Positions 23,711 through 32,602 of a DNA stretch of 64,000 bases are shown piece after piece (positions within the stretch are counted from its first letter, which is position 1; each line of letters starts with the position of its first letter). The notes under the pieces are model-generated. The model was given only the letters and a program-made list of their open reading frames with translations, did not search any database and was not told the origin of the DNA. Location: the NCBI RefSeq assembly GCF_002258785.1, contig NZ_NOYI01000027.1, forward strand, positions 310,001-374,000, given 5' to 3'. A program made the position numbers and the translations under genes. The DNA is from Rhodococcus sp. 06-235-1A. Lineage in GTDB: Bacteria; Actinomycetota; Actinomycetes; Mycobacteriales; Mycobacteriaceae.

Positions 23711-26170
23711 TCACCCTAGTCGCGCCTGAACCCGCAGACTTCTGGCCAGGTGGTCTCGTTGCTCGATCACCAAGCGACGCAAGGCAGCCGGTGCCCACTC
23801 GTGCTCGGTGAGCCACGTGTCAGCGGCGCCGGTGGACGACTGCTGCGGAAACAGTCGAACGACGATGCGCCGTGCGATCTCGATGCTGCGTGCGCTCCAC
23901 AGCGGTGCGATTGATTCGAAGTACTCGGTGGCGTAGGGCTGGGTCAGGTTCGGGTGATGACCCGCGCCGAAACCGGTGATGAAGGCGTCGAGGACGTCGT
24001 TGGATACGTCCTCGCGGTTGGTGATCGCACCCCACGCGTCGGCCTTGACCCCGGCGTCCGGTATCGCTGTCGACGCTGCGATGTGCGCGGTGCGTCCCGA
24101 GGAGGTGCCGTCTCCGGTCAGCTCGGCGTCGAGTTCGGTCACGCTCGCGTGGCCGGTGGAGGCAAGGGCCAGCCAGAACGCCCAGCGTTGATCGGGATCG
24201 AGTCGCAGCCCATCGATGGTGAGGGTGCCGTCGAGCAGTGCGCGCAGGTCCTCTGCCCGGACATCGTCCAGCCGAGCAGCCGAGGCGACCGCCCGCGCCC
24301 ACACCAGCTGAGTATCGCTCCCGGGTTCGCTGGACCGCAGTTGTGTCCACGACGCCTCCAACCACTGCCGGGTGGGTTCGTTCCGCCGATCTTCTGGAAG
24401 GTAGTGCTCGAGTGTGTATGCAACGTTGGCCGTGACCGCCGAGAGGAGGCCGATCTTGGGCTCGTGGGGTGCGAATCTGGTTGCGATGTCGATGTATTCG
24501 AGTGGAGACATCTCGGCGTCCCGGGTGGAATTCCACAGCGCGGACCACACCAGTCCTCGCGCGAGGGGGTCGACGATGCGATCGAGGTGGCTCCGCACGG
24601 TGGACGTGGAGCGCTCGTCGAATCGGATCTTGGCGTAGGTCAGGTCGTCGTCGTTGAGCAGAACCAGTGCGGCATCGGGAAAGTCGACCGGCGTTCGTGC
24701 ATCGGTGATGTCGAGTTCGTGGCGGTGTGTTCTCGTCAGGTTCCCCGCCTCGTCCAGATCGTAGAGCCCGACGGCAATGCGGTGCGGGCGCGGATCTGTT
24801 TGCTCGACGGCATCGCCGGTATAGGAAAGGGTCGAGACGCCGGTGGTCTGCAACCACGCTGCCGCCCAGGTGTCGAGTTCACGACCGCTGGCGGTGGCCA
24901 TCTCGCTCAGCAGGTCGGTCAGTGTCGTGTTGCCGAAAGCGTGGGCTCGGAAGTAGTTGCGGGAGGCCGCGAAGAAGGCATCGGCACCGACGAATGCCCC
25001 CAGTTGTTTGAGGACGCTCGCCCCTTTGGCGTAAGTGATGCCATCGAAGTTGAGCTTGGCGGCCTCGAGATCGGTGATGTCGGCGACGATCGGATGGGTG
25101 GTCGGAAGCTGATCCTGTAGATAGGCCCACGCTTTCCGACGGTTCGCGAAACTGACCCACGCATCGGTGAAACGGGTGGCCGCGGCCGACGCGTACGCAC
25201 CCATGAAATCGGCGAAGGACTCCTTGAGCCACAGATCGTCCCACCACTGCATCGTGACGAGGTTGCCGAACCACATGTGCGCCATCTCGTGCAGAATCGT
25301 GTTGGCGCGGGCCTCGTACTGGGCTTCGGTTGCCGCCGAACGGAATACATACGATTCGGTGAACGTGACGAGGCCGGGATTCTCCATCGCCCCGAGGTTG
25401 TATTCCGGGACGAAGATCTGGTCGTACTTCCCGAAAGGGTACGGATAGTCGAACTTGTCGTGGAAGAAGTCCAAACCTTGCTTCGTGACCTCGAAGATGT
25501 TCTCGGCGTCGAAGAACTCCCCGAGCGAGGCTCGGCAATACGCGCCGAGTGGCACGGTGAGTTCGCCTCTCGCCCAGGATGATTCAACGCGGTGATACGG
25601 ACCGGCCGCAACCGCGGTGATATAGGTCGATATCGGCTGAGTCGGTGCGAATGTGGTGACAGTGTCGTTGCTGACACCCTCGCGGTTGGACAACACGGTC
25701 CATGCCGACGGAGCGGTGACCGTCAGGGTGAACGGAGCTTTGAGGTCCGGTTGCTCGAAGTTGGCGAACACCCGCCGTGCATCGGCCGGCTCGTACTGGG
25801 TGTACAGGTAGACGTTGTCGTCGACAGGGTCGACGAAGCGGTGCAGACCTTCACCGGATCGGCTGTAGTGACCGCGCGCGCTGATCCGGACGATGTTGTG
25901 CTCGGTGAGCCCGACCAACTGTATTCGGGCACCGTCGTAGTCGACCGGTGAGTCGGTCCCGTTGACGATCACTTCGCTCACGTCGGCCCCGATGAAGTCC
26001 ACCCATGTCGCGGCAGTGGTCGCATCGAACTCGATGGTCGTGACCGTCTCGAACGTGTCGACGTCCATGTCCTCCGCGTGCAGGAGATCCAGATGGACGC
26101 GGTAACTCACCCCGCCGACGTGGCGCGAGCGCCTGCGAGTTTCGGTCCGGGTCAGGTTGGCGGTGCTCAC
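23711..26170 (-). CDS. pepN: aminopeptidase N (M1 family)
   Basis: The 819-residue zinc metallopeptidase removes N-terminal residues from peptides in the cytoplasm. The substrate motif GAMEN is at about 260-264 and the zinc site HEMAH (H294, E295, H298) with E317 in DLWLKESFA; HExxH-18-E is complete. The length fits the actinobacterial PepN type with a C-terminal ERAP1-like domain. The GTG (VSTANLTRTE) is preferred: TAGGGT lies 7 nt upstream, a leaderless arrangement, and the longer frame upstream runs through another gene. A small membrane gene follows. Confidence 0.93.
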   Translation of the reverse strand: MSTANLTRTETRRRSRHVGGVSYRVHLDLLHAEDMDVDTFETVTTIEFDATTAATWVDFIGADVSEVIVNGTDSPVDYDGARIQLVGLTEHNIVRISARGHYSRSGEGLHRFVDPVDDNVYLYTQYEPADARRVFANFEQPDLKAPFTLTVTAPSAWTVLSNREGVSNDTVTTFAPTQPISTYITAVAAGPYHRVESSWARGELTVPLGAYCRASLGEFFDAENIFEVTKQGLDFFHDKFDYPYPFGKYDQIFVPEYNLGAMENPGLVTFTESYVFRSAATEAQYEARANTILHEMAHMWFGNLVTMQWWDDLWLKESFADFMGAYASAAATRFTDAWVSFANRRKAWAYLQDQLPTTHPIVADITDLEAAKLNFDGITYAKGASVLKQLGAFVGADAFFAASRNYFRAHAFGNTTLTDLLSEMATASGRELDTWAAAWLQTTGVSTLSYTGDAVEQTDPRPHRIAVGLYDLDEAGNLTRTHRHELDITDARTPVDFPDAALVLLNDDDLTYAKIRFDERSTSTVRSHLDRIVDPLARGLVWSALWNSTRDAEMSPLEYIDIATRFAPHEPKIGLLSAVTANVAYTLEHYLPEDRRNEPTRQWLEASWTQLRSSEPGSDTQLVWARAVASAARLDDVRAEDLRALLDGTLTIDGLRLDPDQRWAFWLALASTGHASVTELDAELTGDGTSSGRTAHIAASTAIPDAGVKADAWGAITNREDVSNDVLDAFITGFGAGHHPNLTQPYATEYFESIAPLWSARSIEIARRIVVRLFPQQSSTGAADTWLTEHEWAPAALRRLVIEQRDHLARSLRVQARLG

Positions 26171-26196
26171 CGAACCAACCCTAGGCGATTCTTTTT

Positions 26197-27576
26197 TCAC
26201 AGGGTCGGCGCGGTGAAGTAGTGATTTCCGAGCGGATCGACGATGTGCAGGACTCCTTCCGGTAGCAATTCGGTGCGCCAGAGCTTGCGCGTTTTGAGGT
26301 TGTGGTGGAGCCGGCAGCGCGGGCCGATGTTCGACTCGATCGTCCAGCCCCCTCGTTCCGGATGGCGGTGATCGAATTCGACGATGTGGTCGAGGTCGCA
26401 CCGTTCCGAGGGCACGTTGCAGCCAGGATGCAGGCAGTACGGATGTTCGGCGCGAACCCGCGCGGCAAGGGCCCTGCTCGGCGCATAGGTCAGCGCCCCC
26501 GGTGGCGGTTGCGTCATGCCTCCGTGTCCGTCGGGGTGTAGGACGTGGACGCCGTGTGGGTTGTTCTCGACCATGGCACGCCAACGTTCGATCAGGGTGC
26601 CTCCGCCAGGTCTCGATCGCGTGGCTGTGTCGAGAGGTGCCGGTGTCTCGGGACGCACCGCGTCGGGTGGCGCGGTATTCGGTGGTCCTGTGTCCGGTGG
26701 CTGCCGTAGCGGGAACTCGGATCCCGACGGCGCGAAACCTGCAGTCTCGGTTCCTGTTCCATCGTGTGCGTCGGACCCCGCGTCCGACGGGGCGGGAATC
26801 TCCGGTACCGGCTCACCGTGCGCGGGAGCCTCGGGATCCGCGTCGGCATCCCGCGAGGCCACGCACGTCGCGCACTCGCACAGCAGTGTCTCACCTCGCA
26901 TCAGTGCCGTCTGGGCGTCGCCACGTCGTTGGTCGTCCGAACGTGGATCCTCGGGGTGCAGGTGGGTGACCTCGGCCTCGATTCGCGAAAGCTGTTCGTC
27001 GGCTTCGCCGTCGGTCATGACCGTAGTCAGGCTCGACAGCCCCCGTGCCCGGCGGCGAAGGCGGATTCGCTTTTCGGTGCGCGCGGCACGCTTGCGGACT
27101 GCACGGTCCCAGTCCGCATCGGCCTCGATGAGCAGCCGGTCGATTTCGCGACCCAGGGTGCCCGGAGCCATCTCTGCGGCGGCTTTGAGAATCTCGGCTT
27201 CGATGGCGACGACTGTTTCCGGTCGCGCGTGGAGCAGATGGTCGTGGATCGTCTTGACCCGTTCCCTGTCGAGGGAGCCGTCGACGAAACTGTTCCGCAC
27301 GAGGGGACGCAGTCGACGCCACATCTGTAGCTCGTTGTGAACGGCGGCAAAGGTGGAGGACAGCGCCGCTGCCAGTTCGCAGATCGCCGAGCTGTACAGA
27401 TCCTTCTCGGTCACACCGGTGACCCACGGAGATGGGCACGCCGTTCGCCCCCGAACGTAGCGGTCCATGAGGGCAAGCTCCGATGCGGCGGCAGCGTTGA
27501 TCGTCCGTCGCGCGCACAGAACGTCGGCAAGCGCAGACTGATCCTCGGTCGTCCACACCGCTTGTCGTAGCCCCAT
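26197..27576 (-). CDS. DUF222 and HNH endonuclease domain protein (13E12 repeat type)
   Basis: The 459-residue protein has an N-terminal DUF222 helical region (about 1-250), a long Pro/Asp-rich linker (about 255-345) and a C-terminal HNH nuclease domain: CDLDHIVEFDHRHPERGG then NIGPRCRLHHNLKT, with two Cys pairs near CLHPGC and the DH and HH residues intact. Such genes occur in many copies in actinomycetes and resemble mycobacterial REP13E12 proteins; the biological role is unclear. Start at MGLRQAVW behind a GGGGGG stretch. No terminal repeats mark it as mobile here. Confidence 0.85.
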   Translation of the reverse strand: MGLRQAVWTTEDQSALADVLCARRTINAAAASELALMDRYVRGRTACPSPWVTGVTEKDLYSSAICELAAALSSTFAAVHNELQMWRRLRPLVRNSFVDGSLDRERVKTIHDHLLHARPETVVAIEAEILKAAAEMAPGTLGREIDRLLIEADADWDRAVRKRAARTEKRIRLRRRARGLSSLTTVMTDGEADEQLSRIEAEVTHLHPEDPRSDDQRRGDAQTALMRGETLLCECATCVASRDADADPEAPAHGEPVPEIPAPSDAGSDAHDGTGTETAGFAPSGSEFPLRQPPDTGPPNTAPPDAVRPETPAPLDTATRSRPGGGTLIERWRAMVENNPHGVHVLHPDGHGGMTQPPPGALTYAPSRALAARVRAEHPYCLHPGCNVPSERCDLDHIVEFDHRHPERGGWTIESNIGPRCRLHHNLKTRKLWRTELLPEGVLHIVDPLGNHYFTAPTL

Positions 27577-27675
27577 GTCACCCCCCCAGCGACGAGGGAT
27601 CGAACACTGATTCGACCCCGTTGCGAAAAGTGTAGAACGAGGCACCGACACATTCCTCGGCCCTGGTGGAGGGCC

Positions 27676-28584
27676 TCAGAGCGCGCTGATGGCGCGAGTC
27701 ACATCGAGTTCGAGGAGGTAGTGATTCATGGCGATCGCTGCCTTCGAGCCTGCTGCCGCCGAATTGATCAGCTGGGCGGGAGAATCCGAGACGTTTCCCG
27801 CCGCCCAAAGGCCTGCCACGCTGGTGAGGCCGGCGGGGTCCGTGCTCACCCATCCGTTGTCGAGGCGCGAGCATCCGATCTGGGTGAGCAGGCCGTCGTT
27901 CGGGACGAACGTCGGGCCGACGAACACCACCGACCGAGGAACGACGGTCCCGTCGTCGAGCTCGATGCCGGTGACGACGCCGTCGCTCACGACCACCCGC
28001 ACAACCGGTGTATCGACGACCCCGACGGACCGAGCGTCGAGTCGGAGGCGTTCGTCGTCACCCAGTTCGATGCCGTTGGTGAAGAAGACGACGTCTTCCG
28101 ACCACTGGCGAATCAGCGAAGCCTGATGCACCGTGAACGGTCGATTGGACCCGCCGACAACGGCGATGGGCTGATCCCGTACCTCGTAGCCGTGGCAGTA
28201 CGGACAGTGCAGAACCCCCGAACCCCACTGTTCCTGAACGCCGGGGATGTCGGGTAGCTCGTCGCGAAGGCCGGTGGCCACCACTACCGATCGAGAATCC
28301 AAGACAGTGCCGTCGCCGAGGTGAATCTCGAAACCGTTCTCGATTCGAGTGACGTTGCCCTGCAGAATCTCTCCGCCATACTGGATAACCTCCCGGCGAC
28401 CGGCCCCCCGCAGCGCTTCGGGTGCGGAACCGTCGCGCGAGAGAAAGTTGTGGACATGGTCGGCGGGGGCATTGCGGGGCTTTCCGGCGTCGACGACGAT
28501 CACCCGTCGGCGAGCGCGTGCCAATAGTGTTGCGGCACTGAGCCCGGCGGGTCCACCGCCGATCACCACGGTGTCGTACGTCAA
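27676..28584 (-). CDS. thioredoxin reductase-like FAD oxidoreductase
   Basis: The 302-residue pyridine nucleotide-disulfide oxidoreductase has the FAD motif GGGPAG (9-14), a redox pair C127-PY-C130 in HCPYCHGYEV, and the NAD(P) motif VVGGSNRP, which is a modified GxGxxA. The CPYC motif differs from the CATC of true thioredoxin reductases and matches the group often paired with redox regulators. The start is a TTG with GAGGAG 5 nt upstream. It is divergent from a marR gene that probably controls it; TTGACA of its promoter overlaps the operator-like repeat at 28631-28646. Confidence 0.85.
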   Translation of the reverse strand: MTYDTVVIGGGPAGLSAATLLARARRRVIVVDAGKPRNAPADHVHNFLSRDGSAPEALRGAGRREVIQYGGEILQGNVTRIENGFEIHLGDGTVLDSRSVVVATGLRDELPDIPGVQEQWGSGVLHCPYCHGYEVRDQPIAVVGGSNRPFTVHQASLIRQWSEDVVFFTNGIELGDDERLRLDARSVGVVDTPVVRVVVSDGVVTGIELDDGTVVPRSVVFVGPTFVPNDGLLTQIGCSRLDNGWVSTDPAGLTSVAGLWAAGNVSDSPAQLINSAAAGSKAAIAMNHYLLELDVTRAISAL

Positions 28585-28661
28585 GAGGGCTCCTCGAAGT
28601 CGATGGGCTAAAATCCGAACGTAGCAGAACTGTCAACTGGTTAACAATATTGGTGGTGACG
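28585..28661. promoter_or_regulatory. divergent promoter region with MarR operator candidate
   Basis: The 77-nt region between the oxidoreductase and marR genes contains an imperfect palindrome, TGTCAACTGGTTAACA (28631-28646, 12 of 16 positions symmetric). On the minus strand TTGACA lies inside it and TTTTAG follows 17 nt later, giving a plausible promoter for the oxidoreductase. A MarR dimer here would repress that gene and possibly itself. Confidence 0.55.
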
Positions 28662-29162
28662 ATGACCGATGCCTCGCTTCGTGAGCTGACCTGCGCACGG
28701 TGGACCGAGATCAATCCGGACCTGGACACGTCGCCGATGCAGGTGGTGGCCCAGATCAAACGCATCGTCGCGCTGCTGGACCTGGCCGTCGAGCCGATCT
28801 ACACCGCCGCCGACGTCACTGTGGCCGAGGTGGAATTGATGGTGCCGCTTCGCCACGCTGTCGAACCCGTGACGGCAGTGCGGCTGGCGGAGTTGCTCGG
28901 TATGAGTCGCGCCGGAGTGAGCAAGGCACTCGGGAAGCTCGAGCGCCGCGGTTTCATCGAGCGCGAGACCAACACCGAGGATCGACGGTCTGCTTCGATC
29001 ACGTTGACCGAGACGGGGAAAACTGTTGTGGACGACGTCTTTCCCCGCGAGCTCGCGGCTCACGGGCGACTCTTCGACGCCTTGGGCGCTCGTCGTGAGC
29101 GCGTCCTCGAGGCGTTGTCCATCCTCGCGGAGTCGATGGAGGACGGGTCGGCATCGCTGTGA
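28662..29162 (+). CDS. MarR-family transcriptional regulator
   Basis: The 166-residue winged-helix regulator has a recognition region RLAELLGMSRAGVSKALGKL and wing ERETNTEDRRSASITLTETG, the MarR signature. It has no obvious redox cysteine beyond one near residue 12. It is divergent from the thioredoxin-reductase-like gene and likely represses it in response to a ligand or oxidant. The ATG is preferred over TTG and GTG codons just upstream. Confidence 0.87.
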   Translation: MTDASLRELTCARWTEINPDLDTSPMQVVAQIKRIVALLDLAVEPIYTAADVTVAEVELMVPLRHAVEPVTAVRLAELLGMSRAGVSKALGKLERRGFIERETNTEDRRSASITLTETGKTVVDDVFPRELAAHGRLFDALGARRERVLEALSILAESMEDGSASL

Positions 29163-29230
29163 TGGCCCGCCGACCTGTTCGAGGGCTACGCTCGCGATCA
29201 GGTGCGGGAGCGAGCTCGGAGGGACACACG

Positions 29231-29572
29231 ATGAACACATTTCAGAAGTCGGCGGCAGCGTTCAACAGGGTTTTCATGGTTGTGATGAAGGCACCCGTGC
29301 TCGACAGGGTGCTCGGACGGTCGATGGGAATCCTGACCTACACCGGCCGAAAGTCCGGCAAGAAGATTTCACTGCCGCTGGCTATCAGCCGGAAAGGTGA
29401 TCACCTGAAAGTCGGGGTGGCGATGCCGGACAAGAAGAACTGGTGGCGAAACTTCATGAACGGCGGCGGTCGCGTCGACGTCGACCTCGGCGGCGTTCAT
29501 TACACCGGCCTCGCGACGGCGACCCGCGACGATCGCGGACGAGTGTTCGTCGACATCGCCTTGGATCGCTGA
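29231..29572 (+). CDS. small nitroreductase-family (Ddn/DUF385-like) protein
   Basis: The 113-residue protein contains LTYTGRKSGKKISLPLAIS and NWWRNFMNGGGRVDVDL, which match the split-barrel family of deazaflavin (F420)-dependent Ddn-like reductases (PF04075). At 113 residues it is slightly shorter than usual. If real, it would reduce quinones or nitro compounds with F420H2 in the cytoplasm or at the membrane. It sits 68 nt after marR. The assignment rests on motif resemblance only. Confidence 0.65.
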   Translation: MNTFQKSAAAFNRVFMVVMKAPVLDRVLGRSMGILTYTGRKSGKKISLPLAISRKGDHLKVGVAMPDKKNWWRNFMNGGGRVDVDLGGVHYTGLATATRDDRGRVFVDIALDR

Positions 29573-29589
29573 GTCCGCGAAACGGTCGA

Positions 29590-30258
29590 TCAGGTCTCGT
29601 CGGCATGGACTGCGATGAGCGCCGCCTGAACTCGGTTCCGAGCCCCGGTCGTCCGCAGGATCGACGTGATGTGGACCTTGACCGTGCCCTCGGCCAGATG
29701 TAGTTCGGCGGCGATGTCGGCGTTGGACATGCCCCGGCCGATCAGTTGTATGACGTCCTGTTCGCGGGTGGTGAGTGCACGAAAGGCATTCTGCGCCCGT
29801 ACTTTGCGATCGAGTCGCACAACCGTCGAGTCGGTGAGAAGTCTTCGGGCCACTGCAGGTGAGAAGTATGCACCTCCCTCAGCCACGGCTCGGACGGCAA
29901 GGATCAGCTCACGGGGATCACCGGACTTGAGTACGAACCCGTCGGCTCCACAGTTCATGGCCTCCGACACGTAGTCGTCCTCACCGAATGTCGTCACGAT
30001 GAGGCACGGCAGGGTCGAGTTGTCCCGTCGCAGTTCGCGGAGAACCTCGAGACCGGAGAGTTCGGGCATTCGGATGTCGAGCACCGCGACATCCAGCAAG
30101 CGTGAACGCGTCATGTCCAGCGCCTCGCGTCCGGTGGCAGCCTCGCAGACGACGTTCAGATCCGGTTCGGTACCGAGGATCCCGATGATGCCGGCGCGGA
30201 CGAGTGGTTCGTCGTCGGCGATCAAGATTCTGATCTGTCCCGATCGGATGTCGTTCAC
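29590..30258 (-). CDS. NarL/LuxR-family response regulator
   Basis: The 222-residue regulator has a receiver domain (acidic pair in IADDEP, phosphoacceptor D61 in AVLDIRMPELSG, the conserved lysine in FVLKSGDPREL) and a C-terminal LuxR HTH (LTTREQDVIQLIGRGMSN then LHLAEGTVKVHITSIL). It is activated by the adjacent histidine kinase, whose stop overlaps its GTG start by 4 nt. Targets are unknown. The gene converges with the Ddn-like gene. Confidence 0.92.
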   Translation of the reverse strand: MNDIRSGQIRILIADDEPLVRAGIIGILGTEPDLNVVCEAATGREALDMTRSRLLDVAVLDIRMPELSGLEVLRELRRDNSTLPCLIVTTFGEDDYVSEAMNCGADGFVLKSGDPRELILAVRAVAEGGAYFSPAVARRLLTDSTVVRLDRKVRAQNAFRALTTREQDVIQLIGRGMSNADIAAELHLAEGTVKVHITSILRTTGARNRVQAALIAVHADET

Positions 30259-31610
30259 TCCGAGATCTGGCTTACTTCGGACACGGCGTCGCCGCCGTAG
30301 CAGACGCGATATCGGCTCCCGGACGAGTCGGCGAATCGATCGGCGGTGACGGCATACACGTGGCACTCACCTGTTCCCCCGGCCTCGCCGGGTAGTTCGT
30401 GATCGGGCAAGTAGCCGGCGGTGTCGTCTCGACTGTCACCCACGCCGATCTTTCGAAAGTCGTCCTCCGACAGTACAGCTCGTCGAGTCTCGAGCCAGTT
30501 GACGCTCTCCACCGCCGCCAGCAACGACACGGCAACAAGTGCAGCGCCAACGAGCAGCAACCGTCCGCGACGCTGGGCCCGCGTGAGACCGGCGATGTCT
30601 TCCTCCGGCGGCATGTCCATCGGGTCCATCGGCGACGGCCGGTGCGGAATCCGAGCACGGAGCTCGAATTCGCCTTCGCTCAGGTCGACTCGTAGGTCGC
30701 CTCCGCTACGGCGCAGAAGATCTGCCGTGGATTCGAGTCCGGTGCCTCTACCGAACACAGCGGTAAGCTCGACGGGGTTGCTCACGCGCACAGAAGAATA
30801 CGCGCCGTCTTCGGTGAGCTGGACGGTGATCGGGAGTCCCGGTGCGTGCTTGCTGGCGTTGGTCAAGGCTTCCTGCAGCACTCGAAACAGTGGGGTGTGA
30901 GCCGCTTCCGGCAAGTTCGGCACGTCGATCGTGCTCGTCACCTCGACGTCGACGCCGGATTCACGAGCACGTTGGATCAACGCGTCGACGGTGTCTTGGC
31001 GAGGCAGGCCCGGTGCTGCTCCGACGCGCAGCGATTCGACGGAGTCGCCCAGTCGTTCCACTGCACGGGCCAGCTGCTTTCGTGCGGTACCCACCGATTC
31101 CTGTGCCGAGGGTGTCAGTGTGGAGTCGAGCTCGAGGCGGCCGAGGTCGAGGGCAACCAGACTCAGGGAATGCCCGAGGTCGTCGTGCAGGGACTCTGCG
31201 AGCTCGAGTCGCTCCTTGGCTCGATCCCGTTCCGCAGCAGCGGTTCTGCGCTGGCGTGTGGCAGCCAATTCCTCGACGGCCTGGTTGCGCACCCGCGTGC
31301 GGAGCTGCCAGGCGAAGCCGGCCAACCACGGAACTCCCATGCGAAGTGAGGCGTGGAGAATGTCCCGGGGAAGTTCTGTCCACACACTGCCCCAGCCGAC
31401 CATGACTGCGATCAGAACGAACGACCCCAGAATCCAGGCCACGGCGATGCGTCGGACGGGGTTCGGGCCCAGCCCGATGGTCACTGCGCACGCGGCGACG
31501 GCCGCGGCGGTCCATGGGCCGGGACTCGGCACGGACGTGAGCGCGACGAGAGCGATGACCATCAGTGCGGCCGCCGCGCGGCGACGTGTGGACGCATCGA
31601 CCCTGTTCAT
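30255..31610 (-). CDS. NarL-type sensor histidine kinase with an extra C-terminal membrane-exported domain
   Basis: The 451-residue protein begins with about four transmembrane helices (12-100), then the HisKA_3 dimerisation helix with H142 in ESLHDDLGHSLSLVALDLGR, and an HATPase domain (LQEALTNASKHA with N251; GRGTGLEST). After the ATPase ends near 322 there is a Pro-rich linker, another transmembrane helix (350-369) and an 82-residue tail that should lie outside the cell, with two cysteines (C416, C437). Usual family members stop after the ATPase. The tail may be a sensor or lock. The ATG has GAGGATGTGAG upstream. Confidence 0.9.
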   Translation of the reverse strand: MNRVDASTRRRAAAALMVIALVALTSVPSPGPWTAAAVAACAVTIGLGPNPVRRIAVAWILGSFVLIAVMVGWGSVWTELPRDILHASLRMGVPWLAGFAWQLRTRVRNQAVEELAATRQRRTAAAERDRAKERLELAESLHDDLGHSLSLVALDLGRLELDSTLTPSAQESVGTARKQLARAVERLGDSVESLRVGAAPGLPRQDTVDALIQRARESGVDVEVTSTIDVPNLPEAAHTPLFRVLQEALTNASKHAPGLPITVQLTEDGAYSSVRVSNPVELTAVFGRGTGLESTADLLRRSGGDLRVDLSEGEFELRARIPHRPSPMDPMDMPPEEDIAGLTRAQRRGRLLLVGAALVAVSLLAAVESVNWLETRRAVLSEDDFRKIGVGDSRDDTAGYLPDHELPGEAGGTGECHVYAVTADRFADSSGSRYRVCYGGDAVSEVSQISE

Positions 31611-31719
31611 ATCTCACATCCTCGATGATGGGCGCGTTGTGCGACTAGTACCAGGGTCATAGTCAGGTATCGACTTCGGTCGGATCTGCCCGGCTTCGAC
31701 CCTTCATAGCGTCCTGAGC

Positions 31720-32376
31720 ATGACTTCGACACGAACGCCGACCATGAACTCCTACTGCGGTTTTGCCCTCGCAACGGCTGTACTTCTCTGTCTGTCCGCG
31801 CTGACCTTCCCGATCCGCGAGCCCCTTTTTCGTTCGGTGGTCCGCGTATCGGACGCGGGCGTGCCGCACGCGCTGATCGCGGCAGTGGCCGAGGTCGGAT
31901 TGCTCGTCTCGGTGGCGTCGGCGATCGTCCTCGCGGCCTGGACCTGGCTGCGGGATCGGGAATCGTTCGGGGTGCTGGTCGCGGGCGGCTGCGGGGTGGT
32001 GATCGCCTACCTCGCCAGCGAGGTGGTGAAGGTTCTTGTGGCCCAACCCCGGCCGTGCCGGACTATCGATGCGCCCACCGTCATCGCCTGCCCCGACGTC
32101 GATGATTGGTCGTGGCCGTCCAATCACGCCGTGCTCGCAGCAGCTGTGGCGACGGCCTGTGTCCTGGCCGTGCCTCGGAGCGCGTGGGTGGTATGCCCGG
32201 CGGCTGTGCTGATCGCCGTCGCACGGGTGTCGGCCGGAGTCCACTATCCGCACGACGTGCTGGCGGGGCTCGGTTTCGGCATCGTCGTCGTGCTGTCGAC
32301 GGTGCCACTCCTTCGGCGGATGCAACGCGCTCTGTCAATCAAGGTTGACAACAATCGGTCTGTCAACCTACATTGA
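31720..32376 (+). CDS. PAP2-family membrane phosphatase
   Basis: The 218-residue protein has five to six helices and the three phosphatase signature blocks: KVLVAQPRPCR, WPSNHA and RVSAGVHYPHDV. It probably dephosphorylates an undecaprenyl or other lipid pyrophosphate outside the membrane. TAGCGT lies 7 nt before the ATG, indicating a leaderless start. Its last codons contain the inverted repeat and promoter of the following HTH/Clp-N pair, so the two functions share DNA. Confidence 0.87.
   Translation: MTSTRTPTMNSYCGFALATAVLLCLSALTFPIREPLFRSVVRVSDAGVPHALIAAVAEVGLLVSVASAIVLAAWTWLRDRESFGVLVAGGCGVVIAYLASEVVKVLVAQPRPCRTIDAPTVIACPDVDDWSWPSNHAVLAAAVATACVLAVPRSAWVVCPAAVLIAVARVSAGVHYPHDVLAGLGFGIVVVLSTVPLLRRMQRALSIKVDNNRSVNLH
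32342..32374 (+). promoter_or_regulatory. operator and promoter of the HTH/Clp-N pair
   Basis: AGGTTGACA (32342-32350) and its exact reverse complement TGTCAACCT (32361-32369) are 10 nt apart. TTGACA at 32345-32350 and TACATT at 32369-32374 form a near-consensus promoter with an 18-nt spacer. The -10 lies 6 nt before the ATG at 32381. The repeat covers the -35 and ends at the -10, so binding would block transcription. The site lies inside the end of the PAP2 gene. Confidence 0.85.
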
Positions 32377-32380
32377 CATC

Positions 32381-32596
32381 ATGACCGAAGCCACTGCACT
32401 TGCCGCCGCAGCCGCCAGTCCCGATCCGGGGGAGGGGCTGCGTGCGGTAGCGGCCCTGCGTCGATTGCTGGAGCGGCTCGAGGCCGTTCAGGTTCGCAGT
32501 GCCAGAAGTCAGGGATGGTCCTGGCAGGCAATAGCCGATTCGCTGGGAGTCAGCAGGCAGGCCGTCCACAAGAAGCACGGCGGAAAAGGAAGGTAG
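32381..32596 (+). CDS. small HTH regulator paired with a Clp-N protein
   Basis: The 71-residue protein has an N-terminal helical part (ALRRLLERLEAVQVRSARSQ) and a C-terminal helix-turn-helix, WSWQAIADSLGVSRQAVHKKH. This short arrangement often precedes a Clp N-terminal-domain gene in actinomycetes. It very likely binds the inverted repeat just upstream and represses the pair. The ATG is fixed by the TANNNT hexamer 6 nt upstream. Confidence 0.85.
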   Translation: MTEATALAAAAASPDPGEGLRAVAALRRLLERLEAVQVRSARSQGWSWQAIADSLGVSRQAVHKKHGGKGR

Positions 32597-32602
32597 ACAG
32601 CC

